A DNA stretch of 64,000 nucleotides from contig NC_091931.1 in assembly GCF_041260155.1 (NCBI RefSeq), positions 12,383,361-12,447,360 of the forward strand. Reading direction: 5' to 3'. Shown one piece after another: positions 1 through 13,056 of this stretch. Both the position numbers and the translations under genes were made by a program. The DNA comes from Ptychodera flava. Its lineage: Eukaryota > Hemichordata > Enteropneusta > Ptychoderidae. The notes under the pieces were generated by a model, which was not told where the DNA came from, did no database searches, and saw only the letters and a program-made list of their open reading frames with translations. Numbering within the stretch: the first letter of the stretch is position 1; every line of letters begins with the position of its first letter.

Positions 1-572
1 TGTTAAAGTTACTTTATCATGGGATTAATATATTTCATTATTCTTTACAGGAAAAGAAAGTTTTGAAACATTTCTATCAGTGGTTTTGAATTTAAGGTTG
101 CTATCGTCGGTAAGCATCATAGCATCAAAGAAGAAAATTTCATGCAGGGAGTGATTCTAAACGTCGTTAAAATAATAGTTAAATTGTAATAATATCAACG
201 GTCGACTTTTGCTCTACAGTCGACCAAAAATAATGATTGCGTTATGATTTTTGATTTCTTTTCAGACTAAAGGCTGCCCTAAACGTTGGATATTTCTTGT
301 AATTCTTTGTATGTCAGAAAACGTTCAATACCTCCGACTGGAAACAATTTTTCTGCAAGATACTTCAGTGACTTGACAATAATTGCATATTTGGATCATG
401 TTGTTTCCGTCACGTGACCGCTTCAATTTAATCTTGTTTCACTATTCGACTTACTGGAGCCATTAAGCTAAACTCACACTTACCTTGTCGATGGAAAAAA
501 TTACAACACGTTACGTTTTGGCGTTTATTTTCTCTCATTTAATGCATAAATTGCTTGTGATCTAATAATTAG

Positions 573-708
573 ATATTATTCCCTAATATTTTTCTTCGTT
601 CAGCGAAGGAAAATACCATTTACGTAATGACCGTGTCACCACGAGTCGAAGACGAGAGGTGACGAGTATTTTCCGAGCTGAACGATGAAAAATATAAGGG
701 AATAATAT
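573..708. repeat. Short inverted-repeat (MITE-like) element
   Basis: The two ends are inverted copies of about 35 bases. The left end begins TATTATTCCCTAATATTTTT and the right end reads as its reverse complement with few mismatches (AAATATAAGGGAATAATA). The ~60-base centre is GC-richer. The structure fits a non-autonomous DNA transposon; I see no coding sequence and no clear target duplication. Confidence 0.65.
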
Positions 709-1794
709 ACTTATCACATGCACAAGCCAAGAATTCGTTATTTTTTGAAAAGTAAAAGAAGTTTTTATGACGATTCCGCGTTTAAACTTTTGAATACTTT
801 AGGAATAATATCAATACGCCGTGGGCAAGTTGTCTATCATTTCCAGTCGTCCATCGCGTGAGCGAGGAACACGGCGTTCACGTTCGTTTGTTTATGAAGC
901 AAACCCAGACGTCCTCTCGGTCTACACGTACCTTTCGCAAAGTTATACACTATTTCAAAGATAGTTATACACTAATTTATACACTATTTCAAAGATAGGC
1001 CTAGAAATTTACCTCAGACGAAGATACGCTATATTACGGGAACAAAAATCGACTGAATCTCGACGGTGCGAACACTGTAAACGTCGCGCCACCCTGGTTG
1101 CAATGCTTACGGAACCCACGGTAACGCGACAAGCTTCGAGCTCGTTGTTTCCACAAATTATTCACACAGTCCCTCACAAAAAGGAGCTCTGTGTTTCCAC
1201 AAATTATTCATGTAATTCCTTCGCAGGCGGTACACACTTGTGTTTACATTGTTCGAATTATTATTGTCGTAGTCTGTGAAAATATCAATTTCATTACATG
1301 ACTTTTGGAGGCCTAGACACCGCACCTGACCCCTTGATTCAGTGGAAACTGTATGTCTACCGAATAAGAGTAGACAGTGCGTGGAAAGTTCAGGCGTCGG
1401 CGGGGTCTGTACGAGTACGAACCCCCATGCATATATTGGCGAGAAAACGAAAACACGAGGACTCAAAAATTTGCCTAGTTGATGTGTTTTGTCAGACTCT
1501 AATAATCATGATAAATGTTTACGTTATTTTCACGTCAGACACCTTTTGATCGTTGGAGAAATACCGGCCGCCATATTGTTTGTTTACATTGACGAGTACA
1601 CCGAAGATCGACGCAAAAAAGGTCCGACGCACCAAAATTATGACATAGACGCGGGTTGTCGTGTCGTACAACAAGCAGAGAATAAATCCCGTATTTTTTG
1701 TTCGCAGGCGACAAACTTGGCTGGTGCATGTGATAATGAATAGTTAAATGCAAATACAACTACCTCTAAAACGAATGTGCCAAGTGATAACACA
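709..1794. other. Non-coding stretch with small local duplications
   Basis: No gene can be supported. Small local duplications are visible: an ACACTATTTCAAAGATAG motif twice near 945-1000, and TTTCCACAAATTATTCA twice at about 1150-1215. Short open frames here have no recognisable domain or codon pattern. Confidence 0.4.
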
Positions 1795-1945
1795 TAGGAG
1801 GAATCATCCATTCCATTTTGGAATGATTCAAAACTGGAATGGAACGATTCCAAATTGCAATAATATGGTTTCAAATTGTAATTCAATGGTTTTTACATTT
1901 GAATGGTTCCAAATTGTGATTTACAAATTGGAAATTCCAAATTAG
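1795..1945. repeat. Degenerate array of GGAAT/ATTCC and CCAAATTG words
   Basis: About 150 bases are built from repeated near-palindromic words such as GGAATGATTC, GGAACGATTCC, TTCCAAATTG and TTCAAATTG. The stretch reads as a degenerate short-period satellite able to fold on itself. No coding role is apparent. Confidence 0.55.
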
Positions 1946-4900
1946 AATTCCCAGTACGCATGTCAATATTGAAGTGGGTGGTTTCCCCAAAGAGTTTGCA
2001 CCATGAATCAAAGATGTTGTTGTAAAGTAATTACTTGTATTGCATATACATGAAATTCATGTTTAGAGATGTTTAGAGGCTTTCTATGGTGTAGAGGGTT
2101 AAATTAGTGGAGGGGGCTGGGGGATTGAAGGAATGAATTTTTTTAGATAGCCCTCTGAATACAGAAGTTTCATCAGATAAATATTACACTTAGAAAACAA
2201 GCTGAATGACACTTTGGAAACAAATTCTGCCATGATGGATAGAGATAAATGTATTACACCAAAGGACATTCCAGTTGTCTCTTTTCCACATTTCTAAATG
2301 GTTTTAAATATGCATATATGAGAAAATTGTTTCTGAGATGATCGATGGTCAATGTGACAATGTTGTTTAACATTTAAGCATGTGTTGGTTGAAATAATTA
2401 ACGATTTTCTGACGCAAGAAGTATCCAAAAGGTCATAGCCGTGAATTACGTAATTGCTTAAGGTTTTTGTTATTAATCGTTTTGAACAAGTGACCAATTA
2501 TTTAAAATGTGACTTAATATTTGATATCTATATTTTAGATGTGTATTATTACTTAAAGTTTTTCGACCGATCACCGATTTGGTAATTATGCATCAATCTC
2601 ATATTCACTTTGATTGTTGAACAAAACAATTTTCAATGGTTATACACATCATTCTGTCATTTCTTACTTGTAATAGAAGTATTAAAACGAAATTAAGTTC
2701 AAAGTTTTGAATCGTTATGATTATTACCACACACATCAGATGGATGAAAACGCATTCTTGTGCATGGACGTTTGGACTATGGACAGCCGCTTTCGCCATT
2801 GTGGCCTCTGACGATCAGTGGAGGTCGGACATTATTCTTGTGTGGGATTGATCTTTTGAGTTCAAGTTATGGAGACAGAAACAGCGGCTCTATTTCTTCA
2901 CACTTTATTAATACAGCTATACGTCTTACTATTGTTACGATAACATAATGTATCAGTGGGTGGATAAGTGATGGGCGTCGTTTACGCGATACGTTTGCAA
3001 TGGAGCTTGTTTCGGGATTTGATAAGGTTCGCCGCTCGTTTTCCGACATGTGACGCATTTTCTCAGCAATTTTTCACTGCCAACCGAATCTTGGCGATTT
3101 AGAAGCGTTGTCGAATTCAGGTGAGCCTTGCCTGTAGTCCGGAGTACAGGTGCGTGCAGCGTTGCTGGATAATTGATCGAAGGCCTGATGTTGAAATGTG
3201 AGGTCGAAGGTCGAACCTTGGTACTAGTGTAAAGGTTTGAAGAGAAGGTATGACATGACAGATCCGAGAAAAGTCCAAATCCCTCGAAAGCCACAACGAA
3301 CTAATTTTTTTCTGTCCTCAACATCGGATGGTCGAAAATACCCTCAAAAGTTCAAATCTTTACTCTGGTAGCTGCATTTGACAGATAGAGGCCAAATTCA
3401 GGCGAAAATATACTGTGCCCGTGTCTTGTATAGCTAGTCCGCCATTGCACTTCATGATAATACTTCGTACTTGAAGAGAAGAGAAACTTACGGAATAAAA
3501 ATGTAGATCGACCCATTAATGCTCGCACACAAATATGACAAATACTTTACGACAATTATCTCTAATGAATAACGTGTATTCCTTTACTTCGTTCCGTAAT
3601 TCTTCTTTTAATATATATAAAACATGACCAAACAACGAATATCAAACCTGATATATTTAAAACATGAACAAACGTTGTTAAACATGATCTTATTAAGTCT
3701 ATCATGTTCTGTGGCATAAGCGTTGTCCAATACAATTTGTAACAGTGCCTGGTGTGTTGGTTGAGTCACCCATATAGTTCTAGATGAAGGGGGGGGAATG
3801 CATGTGTAAACGTTTCGTAAAAAACTTATCCAAATGGAAATCTGAAATCGCGAGCTAGTGGACAAGCCCTGTCGTCAATAGCTTCGTCTTTAGTGCTCAT
3901 TCAAATTCTCATTCATCGGAAGAAACAGAAAGCACTAGAAACATTTGAAGCCCATCGGAGAAGCATAAATTGAAAGTTTCTTTATTTCTTGCCTGAGTTG
4001 CTTTTATTGAATATTAATCCTCTCGTACTCAATGCTTGCTTTGAGGGGTTGCAAAGGATCGCCTGATCACCAAAATGACAATTTCATAAACATAATCTCG
4101 GCCTGTTTTCTCGTATTAGATTAAATGAATCCAAAGCCCCCTTTACCTTTAATTGATTTCGAGAGAGCAAGCGAAAGAAAGAAAGAAAGAGACACATTGA
4201 CATACAAAGAAATCATACAATCAGAACAAAGTTGATATTAATTTAACAACAACGGACATAATACATTTTAGAGATGCTCAAAATAAACCTGAAAAATGTT
4301 GTTTTGAAATTTCAGGAGAAAGCTGGGCTTCTGTCAACCATTAGATACCGATGGAGCCATTTTTGTGTCGAATGCAATCCTGCTTTCAACAGAGCTTCAA
4401 ATACCGTTTTCTTGTTCGTTGTTTGGTACATTGTTAGCCAAAGATTCAAATTAATGGGAATTTACAATTCTCGGAAATGCATATACATTTGAGAACAGTG
4501 CCCCAAGTCTAACATATGATCCACAGCGGTAGCTATCCAGTTGACTTCTTGGAATTTAGTGTTCTTGTATTTTCAAGACTAAGTCTTACTCTAAAATATG
4601 TTGTAATCAGTTGCAATTTGTAGACGAGAGTGAACTATCCACTTAACCAACATCCTATAAAGACCTGAAAATTGCCCCTCCCACGCATTCCTGTTCACCT
4701 CTTCCAACACCCCAACAGATTACTTCTCCATTTTTCCCGTCTCCTAGCTCAAAAAAATCCTTCTTTTCTCTCTCTGCGAACAAAACGCTCCTAACCGCCC
4801 TTTCTTTTGTGAATATCTGTCATTTTTTGCTCATATATAAATTTATCCTTCCAAACAAAATACCCCCGAAAATAACAGAATCGTGTTCCATGTATACCTA

Positions 4901-5329
4901 TCGTTTAATTTGAAAACGTTTTGCATTAAATCTTAGTAGCAATCTTTCTATGGCGTCGCTGTTTCGGAGGTATCTTATCTCACACAAAGTATGATACTTG
5001 AATGACAAATATGATGTTATGTCGTCAACATGGCACCGAATCTCATTAAAAAGTTGATTTGCACACATGCAAAGCAGAAACAAGCCTTATTGGTGGCAAA
5101 TGAACGAAAACGCTAATTGTCTTTTCCGAGTATATCAAAAACTAACTTCATCAATAATTCACAAGATCCAATGCAAACAATTAAGATGATAACTTAATGA
5201 GCCGGATATGAAAATTTGATTGATTTGATTGTTGCATGCAAATTGTAGACCAAGAGCTGTATGGCTGGATGAATATTTTCCTCTTTAATTCATTACTATT
5301 GTTTGCAATTTCATTTTTCAAATCCATTT
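1946..5329. other. No supported gene
   Basis: I see only short open frames without known motifs. The longest, 113 codons on the minus strand at 2953-3294, has biased composition but no domain and no convincing splice context. Short GAAA and CTTT runs occur near 4165-4190 and 4740-4800. Confidence 0.4.
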
Positions 5330-5770
5330 GAAAAATATAATTGCAGTTTTAATTATCTTAATTGAACTCGAGTGGCTGTATGAACCCGTCTTATCATCTG
5401 ATAAATATCAGTGGGTATTGTTTTCAGGCATGGAATGCAAATAATGACTCGTTATCGATGTGAACGTTCATACATTTTTCATCGTGCACCTTCTTATCAC
5501 AAATACGTTCCAAAACACTTGAAAAGTATGTTTCCATGTCACAGAATTGAAATTCGACTGGCTGCACCTGCTTTAGGCGTCACACATTCATTTTAGTCCA
5601 GGCCGGTTCGTCGCGCTGCCTTGTGCTCTGTGTTTCAACAGCAGATCATTCTGTGAGTTGCTCACCGAGTGAGTGTTTATTATCGCCAATAGTACCCCGA
5701 CTATTAAAGAGATGATATTATGTCGATGATAATTTTTCAGTATCCAAGTTCGGTTGTCATTATTCATCAC
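5330..5770 (+). repeat. Dispersed repeat, copy 1 (partner at 44990-45440)
   Basis: This stretch aligns colinearly with 44990-45440. Shared words include TTATCATCTGATAA, GTTTTCAG followed by CATGGAAT, CTCGTTATCG, CTTATCACAAATACGTTCC and TTTCAGTAT. The copies have diverged heavily by substitutions and small gaps. The family is not recognised and no open frame is conserved between the copies. Confidence 0.6.
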
Positions 5771-6704
5771 GTGTTCACTTTACACTTTATAACCATCTCC
5801 TTGTGTGGGAAGATAATCGGCTGATATTAAACCTAACCATAGAAGTTTCGCACAATTCTACAGGTGGTATCGCTAGTAAGTGATGACGTCAAAATCGCCG
5901 TATGCATAACATAAACCAATCTGGTTCCCTTACCCATTTCCAACGCTGGCTGCGCTGCTAACGAAAATAGCGTCAGGCATTGGCTAATGTTGCAATCAGA
6001 ATTTTGACTGCATGTTCATGAGCACAGTCACCTGACAAGATCATGCCTATAGTACTGAATAAACATGACGATGATGAAGTCTCCGACTCTGTTCTTTTAT
6101 GATGGCATTAAGAGGTGAAATGATGATTATCTTCTATGATTGTTTTTCAAGACGTGACCTGGTGACCATAGTGACAGACTATGTATCTCTCCTTTGCATG
6201 TACGGCGATGACTAAAAAAGAAAAGATTTTTCGTTTTTCATTTAATGTCTATATAGGATGCTTGGCTCGGGAAACCATGCAGGTAAAATTACTCCATTTG
6301 CATACTGAATCTCAACTCGAAGGTAGCTCCAAGCTGGAAATAAAGTCAACCCAATCACTGCATTCGTACTATTGACCAATGATAGCCAATCATGCCCATA
6401 CCTGACCCTACTTTCGTTAGCTGCGCCATGGTCAGGGAAACAGATTAAACACAGACGTCAGTAATAACGGAACTGACCAATTGATAATATTAAGAATGTT
6501 CACTTTCTTCGAATCACTTTCACAATTTTCGACTGCTTTATTTTTTGTCGGGTGAAGCACTGTCAATGGGGGGGGGGTAGGCATTGGGGCCAGCTGACCG
6601 ATTTGTCATCACACAAATAGTTCCGTCTCAGTCGGATACAATGTCGATGTCAAAGATAGCATGGGCCTAGAAATTACCGAAGACAAATGTTACGCTATTT
6701 TTCT

Positions 6705-6770
<66 letters not shown>

Positions 6771-7329
6771 GAATAGGTGAATAAATTAACAGAGAAAAGA
6801 GAGGGACAGAATTCTAATTGTTGAAAAAATTAAATATTCAAGTCAACGACGCTGTCATCTATAATAAAAGTATCTTAGGTGGTGTTAACAACCGTCTACA
6901 AGACATGTAAGCTTTAGATAGGCATGGTCAGAGTAACAGTGGGGCGAATGGTAAATTACGGAGTGTCAACAATTTATTTTTGACCAGTAAGGCAGGTATA
7001 TTGCGTCATAGTGTTCTCGAGAAGCAATTTGTTTTTGTAAAACTGAAGGTAATGTAATTTTAGCTCATGTGTTTACACACACCCACAGAACTAATAAGAT
7101 ATAACTACAGGAAAAATTGAAAACACTTTAAAAATTCTACCCAAGGCAAATAAAATGAAATAAGCGCAAGAATAAAATTCCCAACGTATTGTTAAAAAAG
7201 AAACACTTTCCACTGTGGAAATAGTGAAGTCGCGATAAACTGTTAATAGAAAAACAGATTTAACTCTATCCAAATATCCCATTGCTTTCCTTAAAAAAGT
7301 GTTTTGCTCAGTTGGTTTTTAAAATCGAA
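5771..7329. other. No supported gene; GATA microsatellite and a G run
   Basis: Apart from the GATA microsatellite at 6703-6771 and a nine-base G run near 6570, nothing is recognised. A short stretch near 7060-7085 (TTTTAGCTCATGTGTTTACAC) matches the hairpin at 20641 and may be a relic of the same repeat family. Confidence 0.4.
6703..6771. repeat. (GATA)n microsatellite
   Basis: About 16 uninterrupted tetranucleotide units of ATAG/GATA. Confidence 0.95.
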
Positions 7330-8790
7330 ACGACGACCAGACGGAAGTTGATCAAACGCATGACGTAACGGGTGTAGAAATTTAGCAATCAAGATATGTT
7401 TCTAAACAATTCGGAAAGGCTGGTCTGTTATTCTCCAATCGCTTTGCTGCAAATATTGACCACATTTGTTTTTGTCCTTCTTATTCAAGTAACCATACGA
7501 GCAAACCATAGAAAATGTTAAAATACTTTCTATGAATGATCTATAAAACAATGCCATTAGACATTTGTTTAAACGTGGAATTGGTTTAGTTTCTTCAGGA
7601 AAAATACACTGTGCTGTCCTTTACCACAGATTACTTCACTCTTTATTTATCACCCAAAGTAGAGCCAAGATAAATATATTTTTTGAATATTTCAATTTCT
7701 GCATCATCGATCGTCGTTGGCTTCAGGGGAGACTGGCCCCTTATAAAATCGATACACATATCTTTGGTTTTACTGACATTCAACTGTAGAAACGAATTAT
7801 CGTATCACACTACTTTATACAAAAATCGACATTAGGACCGTAGTACCTTTCACAATCGTCTTAGCAAGCTTACTATGGCGAGGTCATCAGCAAACTTCAC
7901 AATGTGTCTATCCTGATATTGACTTCTACAGTCGTCAGTATACAATATACAGGAGAGGGTGATAATGCAGTCCCGAGGCGCGCCAGTTGATGTAACACAT
8001 TCGTTTGATCCACAGCTAGTTGACCATCACACATCGACACCTGTTTTTTAAAAAATTTAAATCAAAACAACCAGTTTGAAATCCAGATCCAAACTGAAGC
8101 GATATAACAGTTCTTGGCAAGCAGGTGCGGTTGTATTGTGTTAAATGCCGAGGAAAAGTCAACAAATAAAATACGCGCATGCGTTTTATTACCTTCAAAT
8201 TGTTTATACACCAGATTCAGTAGAGTTATATAAGCGTTGCGTCCTCCATAACTCGTCCCGCCAGTATCAAACTTTAAAGGATCTAACAAGTGTTGAACTT
8301 TATTTAAAATTTTCAACTTAATTCTCGATTCAAATGATTTCAATGCAAAGGGCGCAACTTGCGTAAAATCGTTGGAAACCATGGGATCATTTTCCTTTGC
8401 AAAGGTTACAACAGTAGCTGACCTCGCTTTCACACATTCTGAACATTTTGAAGGTCAAGAGACAGCTGGAAAATGAAATGAAATATGTCACATAGCTGCT
8501 CGGCACTAAACTTCAACACATGACCATTCCTAAATATTATCTGGACCGGGACTTTTTCTTGTTTTATTGCTCACGAGTGACTTGAAAACGTTATTTTTGT
8601 CAATCAGTATCCGTTCATTGGTGATAACACTTTCTTTGATATTACTCTGCACCATAGCAAAAATCATGGACATCAAACCGTAAATAAAATGAATTTAGTT
8701 TATCGGCGAACTCATGATCAGTATATTCACAATTACCGATCTTTTTCTTTTTTTGTTTTGCTTTTCTTATTTCCTACTTTCACTTCCTTA
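7330..8790 (-). mobile_element. Decayed LINE (non-LTR retrotransposon) reverse-transcriptase region
   Basis: Read on the minus strand, several frames carry reverse-transcriptase landmarks in the right order. A linker like EFADKLNSFYLRFDVHDF lies near 8700. KSPGPDNI lies near 8560. At 8062-8433 there is a frame with NDFTQVAPFALKSFE, KVQHLLDPLKFD and LFVDFSSAFNTIQPHLL (RT motif A). FADDLAIVSLL (motif C) lies near 7890, LNVSKTKDMCIDF near 7780 and KKYIYLGSTL near 7680. C-terminal connection-like words (RSFIES and WYGN relics) follow down to about 7340. The order matches ORF2 of Jockey/CR1/Rex1-type elements. Multiple frameshifts and stops separate the pieces, and no endonuclease domain or 3' tail was found, so this is a dead internal fragment. 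Confidence 0.85.
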
Positions 8791-8894
8791 GGTGTTTCTC
8801 TGTAAATTGTTAACTTGACGAGGTTAATTGTCATATGTCACATGTCAAAACTTGAGCAAAATATGGGTTTAGGGGCCCCTGCCTACACTTGATA

Positions 8895-9020
8895 TAAAGT
8901 TATTTATCAAACCGTTCTCAATTTGTTCAATCAAATGACAATGTATCAGAGAAATCTAGCATTCATCACGGTGTTCCCCAAGGATCAGTATTGGGTCCGA
9001 CTTTGTTTTTAATATATATA
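8895..9020 (+). mobile_element. LINE reverse-transcriptase scrap, plus strand
   Basis: One frame reads SYLSNRSQFVQSND, then HHGVPQGSVLGPTLFLIYI. This is the conserved GVPQGSVLGP block (RT motif B) of a non-LTR reverse transcriptase. It lies on the opposite strand from the LINE at 7330-8790 and has its own version of this motif, so it comes from a separate insertion. The frame is lost at both ends. Confidence 0.85.
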
Positions 9021-9782
9021 TCTTCCAAAATTCTTGTCTTTTTTTGATATCGTAACGAGATACCTTTAATTATTTTTTTGTTTGCCGTCCTCGAAATTTT
9101 CTTCAAACCTACCCTCTTTCACAAGGTAAACAAAAATAAACACTGAAATAAAGCACTATGTGAAGGTACATACTTATTTTCCAATGTAATCCTTGGGTGG
9201 GATTAAGAAAATAGCTATTTCTGTTTTTAATCACTTAAACGGTGTGTCTGTTTTTCATCTTTTTGCGTGTAAATCTACCCATCCGTGGGCGGCAAATGAA
9301 GAATTGCTATAAAGGCGTCTAACCCGATTATCCAAAAGTGTACCGACTGAAAATATTAAAGAGGTATTGCTTGTACAATTATGGTTTAATGCCGACGAAA
9401 CTTTTTTGCTAAGCTTTGTAAAGAAATATGCATAAGGTGAATCTCAAAACTTACATATATGGGCATGGCAGAGGCAAAATCTTTTTAAGTTTTGCGTCTT
9501 TCGAAGCTGGTCGCAGCCAACCGCATGGTGGCGTTATTACGAGTAGCTTAAGTCAGCGCTTACTTCATGTATTTTGTTTGTAGAATTTCACCGGTAATTT
9601 TAACCGACATGTAGAACCTATCGGGCCTGGACAACTCACTCTGCAGTGATTGTAAGTGCAAAAATGTATACTAGAGAAACAAATTCAATGCTTACCGACA
9701 CTTCAAAGTCAAAATGGACGCCATATCCCTATTATAAGCGGACTTTCAAGATGAGCCCTGACAAGTGCTAGACCCAAAAAGC
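9021..9782. other. No supported gene
   Basis: AT-rich sequence without recognisable motifs. It may include unrecognised flanks of the LINE scrap just upstream. Confidence 0.35.
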
Positions 9783-9989
9783 CACGATCATGGAACTAAT
9801 TCGGGATAATTTGATCTTCACATTTTTGAAATTTCTCAAAAGTGTAATATGCCCTATCGTTTAATGTTGCAATATTAAAAATAACTTACAAAAATAAGTG
9901 TATAACTTAAAAAGTTGAGAGCTTACAGTTGCTGATTAAACCGACATCACCTCAACATCCAATTATCCAAAATTAGTTACAATCGCGTT
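9783..9989 (+). repeat. ~210-base inverted-repeat element, family M1, copy 1
   Basis: The ends read CACGATCATGGAACTAATT and, inverted on the right, AACGCGATTGTAACTAATTT. The interior shares the words CAAAAGTGTAA, TTTAATGTTGCAATATT and GATTAAACCGACATCACCT with copies at 10204 and 12841. Non-coding and MITE-like. Confidence 0.7.
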
Positions 9990-10203
9990 AAAAGTATGTA
10001 AAATGTTTAGGGCCCAACTATCAGTCGCGGCGAGTGACAATCTACTAAAAGAAACACCATAGTACAACCTGTGTTTTTATTGGGAAAATCTGTGTTTTTT
10101 CACGACAGTAATGTTGCACAAATGGCGTATTCGAAACTGCTCTGAAACTTTGAAGGTTTCCTAAAGTGCAAATATTGATTGTTAAATCATGTACTCTAAA
10201 GAT

Positions 10204-10416
10204 AACACGATTGGAACTGTTTTGGGACAATTGGATTGTTATATTTAACAAATTTTTCAAAGGTGTAAGGTGCCTTATTGCTGAATGTTGCAATATTGCA
10301 AATGACTCATCAAAACAAGTGTGTAACGCAAAACGAAAAGCAGATGAGATGACATTTGTAGATTAAATCGACATTACTTCATCATCGAATCATCCAAAAT
10401 CAGTTCCAATCGTGTT
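10204..10416 (+). repeat. ~210-base inverted-repeat element, family M1, copy 2
   Basis: The terminal repeats AACACGATTGGAACTGTTTT and AACACGATTGGAACTGATTT (right end inverted) are almost identical. The interior aligns with copy 1 about 420 bases away, in the same orientation. This is the best-preserved pair of ends in the family. Confidence 0.75.
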
Positions 10417-12840
10417 CGATAAACTAAACAGCGTCTGTCCTTACGTGTGATAATGACCCATGTGACTGTACCCGTTAATTCGCTGTTGTTTCTATTGATG
10501 TCTTCATCAAGAAAAGTTTAAAAAGTCTACAATTCTGCTTTGACGACGTATGTGATGAGGGGTGTATGCACTAAAATATAAAAAAAGAAACAGTTATCAA
10601 CACAACCGAGCAAATAATACTTTGTGGTTTGGTTTCCATGGACGACACTAGTGCAATTTTACGTTCATCATTTGAAAGCAGCCTAGTAAAGTACTAGTTT
10701 GAAAGCAGAACCTGAATATTAATGATGGAATGAAGCATTCTCTAGCAGTTAAAGTCTGCCCTTTACTTTGATGCATGGGACACTATTCGTATTTTTTCCC
10801 ATGAACGGACAGAAAAAAAACAAGCAAACAAACACCTGACTGACATACCACTACCAAAAGGGATACGGTAACCCTGTACTGGAAAGTTTTGCGTATTTGG
10901 CTGATTCAATGAGTTAATGAACGTTTAAATGAAAATTGTATTTTGCTCAGCTTCGTACAGAGGTATCCACCAAATAAATGACATTCGACAAGTAACGATG
11001 AAATCGACAAAATGTTTGTGGAGACTCAGAACATATTGTTTCTAACAACTGAGTCAGAGTAGGCACTGTGTCTCAAGGCGCCTCATGGTCTCGTGATAGG
11101 CTGGGCAAGGAACAGCCAGACTGACCGTATGGTGGCGCTGTTACACAAAATCTATTGATATGCGTAACTGCACTGAAGTGGACAAATGATTAGTCTTCGT
11201 TTATTTGTGAGGTTTTTGATGAGAACTTATCGCACCATTTTAAGTGAGAGTTCATTCTTTGAAGGAAAAAAGTATGTTTATCTTGAAAACTGCCGCGTTT
11301 GGAAGAGCGCCTTCAAGACTGTTTGAAAGAGCTGTTAGTGTCACCAAAATACCATAGTTGCGTCACATCGGATTGGAGAATTCGCAGTGAAATCTTCAGC
11401 GAATATACACACAGTCCATTAGTGACACTCAGAGGAAATGCTGTGTACCCATGCTTGTTTCCGAAAAATTCTAAAACACCCCTTATGTGAGATTTTCGAA
11501 CAAGGAAGACACCTTTCAAATGAGAAAATTGGAGGAAAATAAACCAGAACCGCATGACGCACGTGCAAATTTATAGACTCTATACTATATGTATAGTTTA
11601 TTCACATTCCGATGAATGTTACAGGAAAAGTAACGATGGAATCGACCAGGTTTTTTTACATAGCAATTATATTTCCGCTACAGTGTCATATTCCGCCAAC
11701 AATCATCTTGGAGTTGGAGAGAGATATTGCAAAGTACAGTTCGTACAACTACTATGTTGTCTAGAGCAATGACATTGTCTTGACACATCAATGTAGTCTA
11801 TTGTTGTTGTCTGTACCAGCTTACTTCAATTATAGTGCAAGTGATAACTTTTGAGAAAAGAGTGTACCTTATGACATATTATCAAAATTCGAATTTTCAA
11901 TTCAGTGATGATATGACCGAACACCTGAGAAAACCACGGCATGAACCAGATGTCAAAGGGACATTCTATTCCTTTCAAGGACCAATTCTTCAAAAAACGT
12001 ACCCATTTTTGTGCTTTCACAGACCTAGATAGTAACGAACCCCCCCCCCCTTATTCATGATTTTTAGGTAAAGGCGTGGGTACTGAATTCCCTGAAAGTG
12101 CCTTTAGCAAGATACACAGAGAATTGAGACACAGCTGCTGCACCCGTCGAAGTTACAGCACACGGACCAGAGTTGACATTTAATGGGCAAATATAAAACA
12201 TTCATCCATAAACCTACGCATGTTTTCGCATTGACTGACAACTCCATTACTCAGAGGTCAAAACGAAGTAACTTGCACACTCGCCCGTTGTGAATTTGAA
12301 GATTATGAAGCCGGGAGAATGTGAAGCCGGCGGGATAGAGATATCATCATTCCCCAGATCAAACCGGACTGAACCGCATCAAACTGGATCAAAGTGGATC
12401 AAACCAGATCAAACATCAATATTCATGTGCAGAGGTCAAATTTACAGTTGATAACAATAAATTTTAAAAACTAGACAGAGTAGGAAGGCTAAAGAGACAG
12501 TAGCATTTGCATGGTGTTCAAAAATCTTGTCTATCTATAAATAGACCAGCCTATTTATCCAACGCTATCGTTACTCAACATGAAAAAAAAACTAATCGAA
12601 GAATGTAATTAAACTCTCTACATTCACAATATCGTCTGGCCGAGCTCAAAATCAAAATCATAGCTCGAGGCAGCGTGTACGTTCCATAATAAAAACCATC
12701 AACCTCAATTCTAGTACATGCCCATCTTCAATTACACATCGAATCTTTATTCCACTCTCCTATATTGTCCGTTTTGACAGATGATGACTTAGTGGACTGT
12801 TCACAACAAATAGATTTGAGGAATTCCGCGGAAAACCTTT
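10417..12840. other. No supported gene
   Basis: Only short frames without domains. A C run lies at about 12038-12047, and a short degenerate ATCAAACYGG repeat at about 12357-12415. Confidence 0.4.
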
Positions 12841-13056
12841 CACACGATTGGAACTAATATGGAATAATTTGATGGTGAAGTAATGTCGATTAAATCTACA
12901 AATGTTATCTCATCTGCTTTTCTTTTATATTACACACTTGCTTTTATGAGTAATTAGCGATATTGCAACATTCAGCTATATGGCACCTAACACCTTTGAG
13001 AAATTGCCAAAATATGATAATCCAATTAATATCCCAAATTAGTTCCAATCGTGTTC
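12841..13056 (-). repeat. ~210-base inverted-repeat element, family M1, copy 3 (inverted)
   Basis: The reverse complement aligns with the copy at 10204-10416 from end to end, including the ACACGATTGGAACTAATTTG ends, the TTGCAACATT core and an ATCTCATCTGCTTTTC block shared only with copy 2. Confidence 0.7.

Noticed and set aside
2953-3294. 113-codon minus-strand frame
   Set aside because: No domain, no convincing splice sites and no paralogue in the window.
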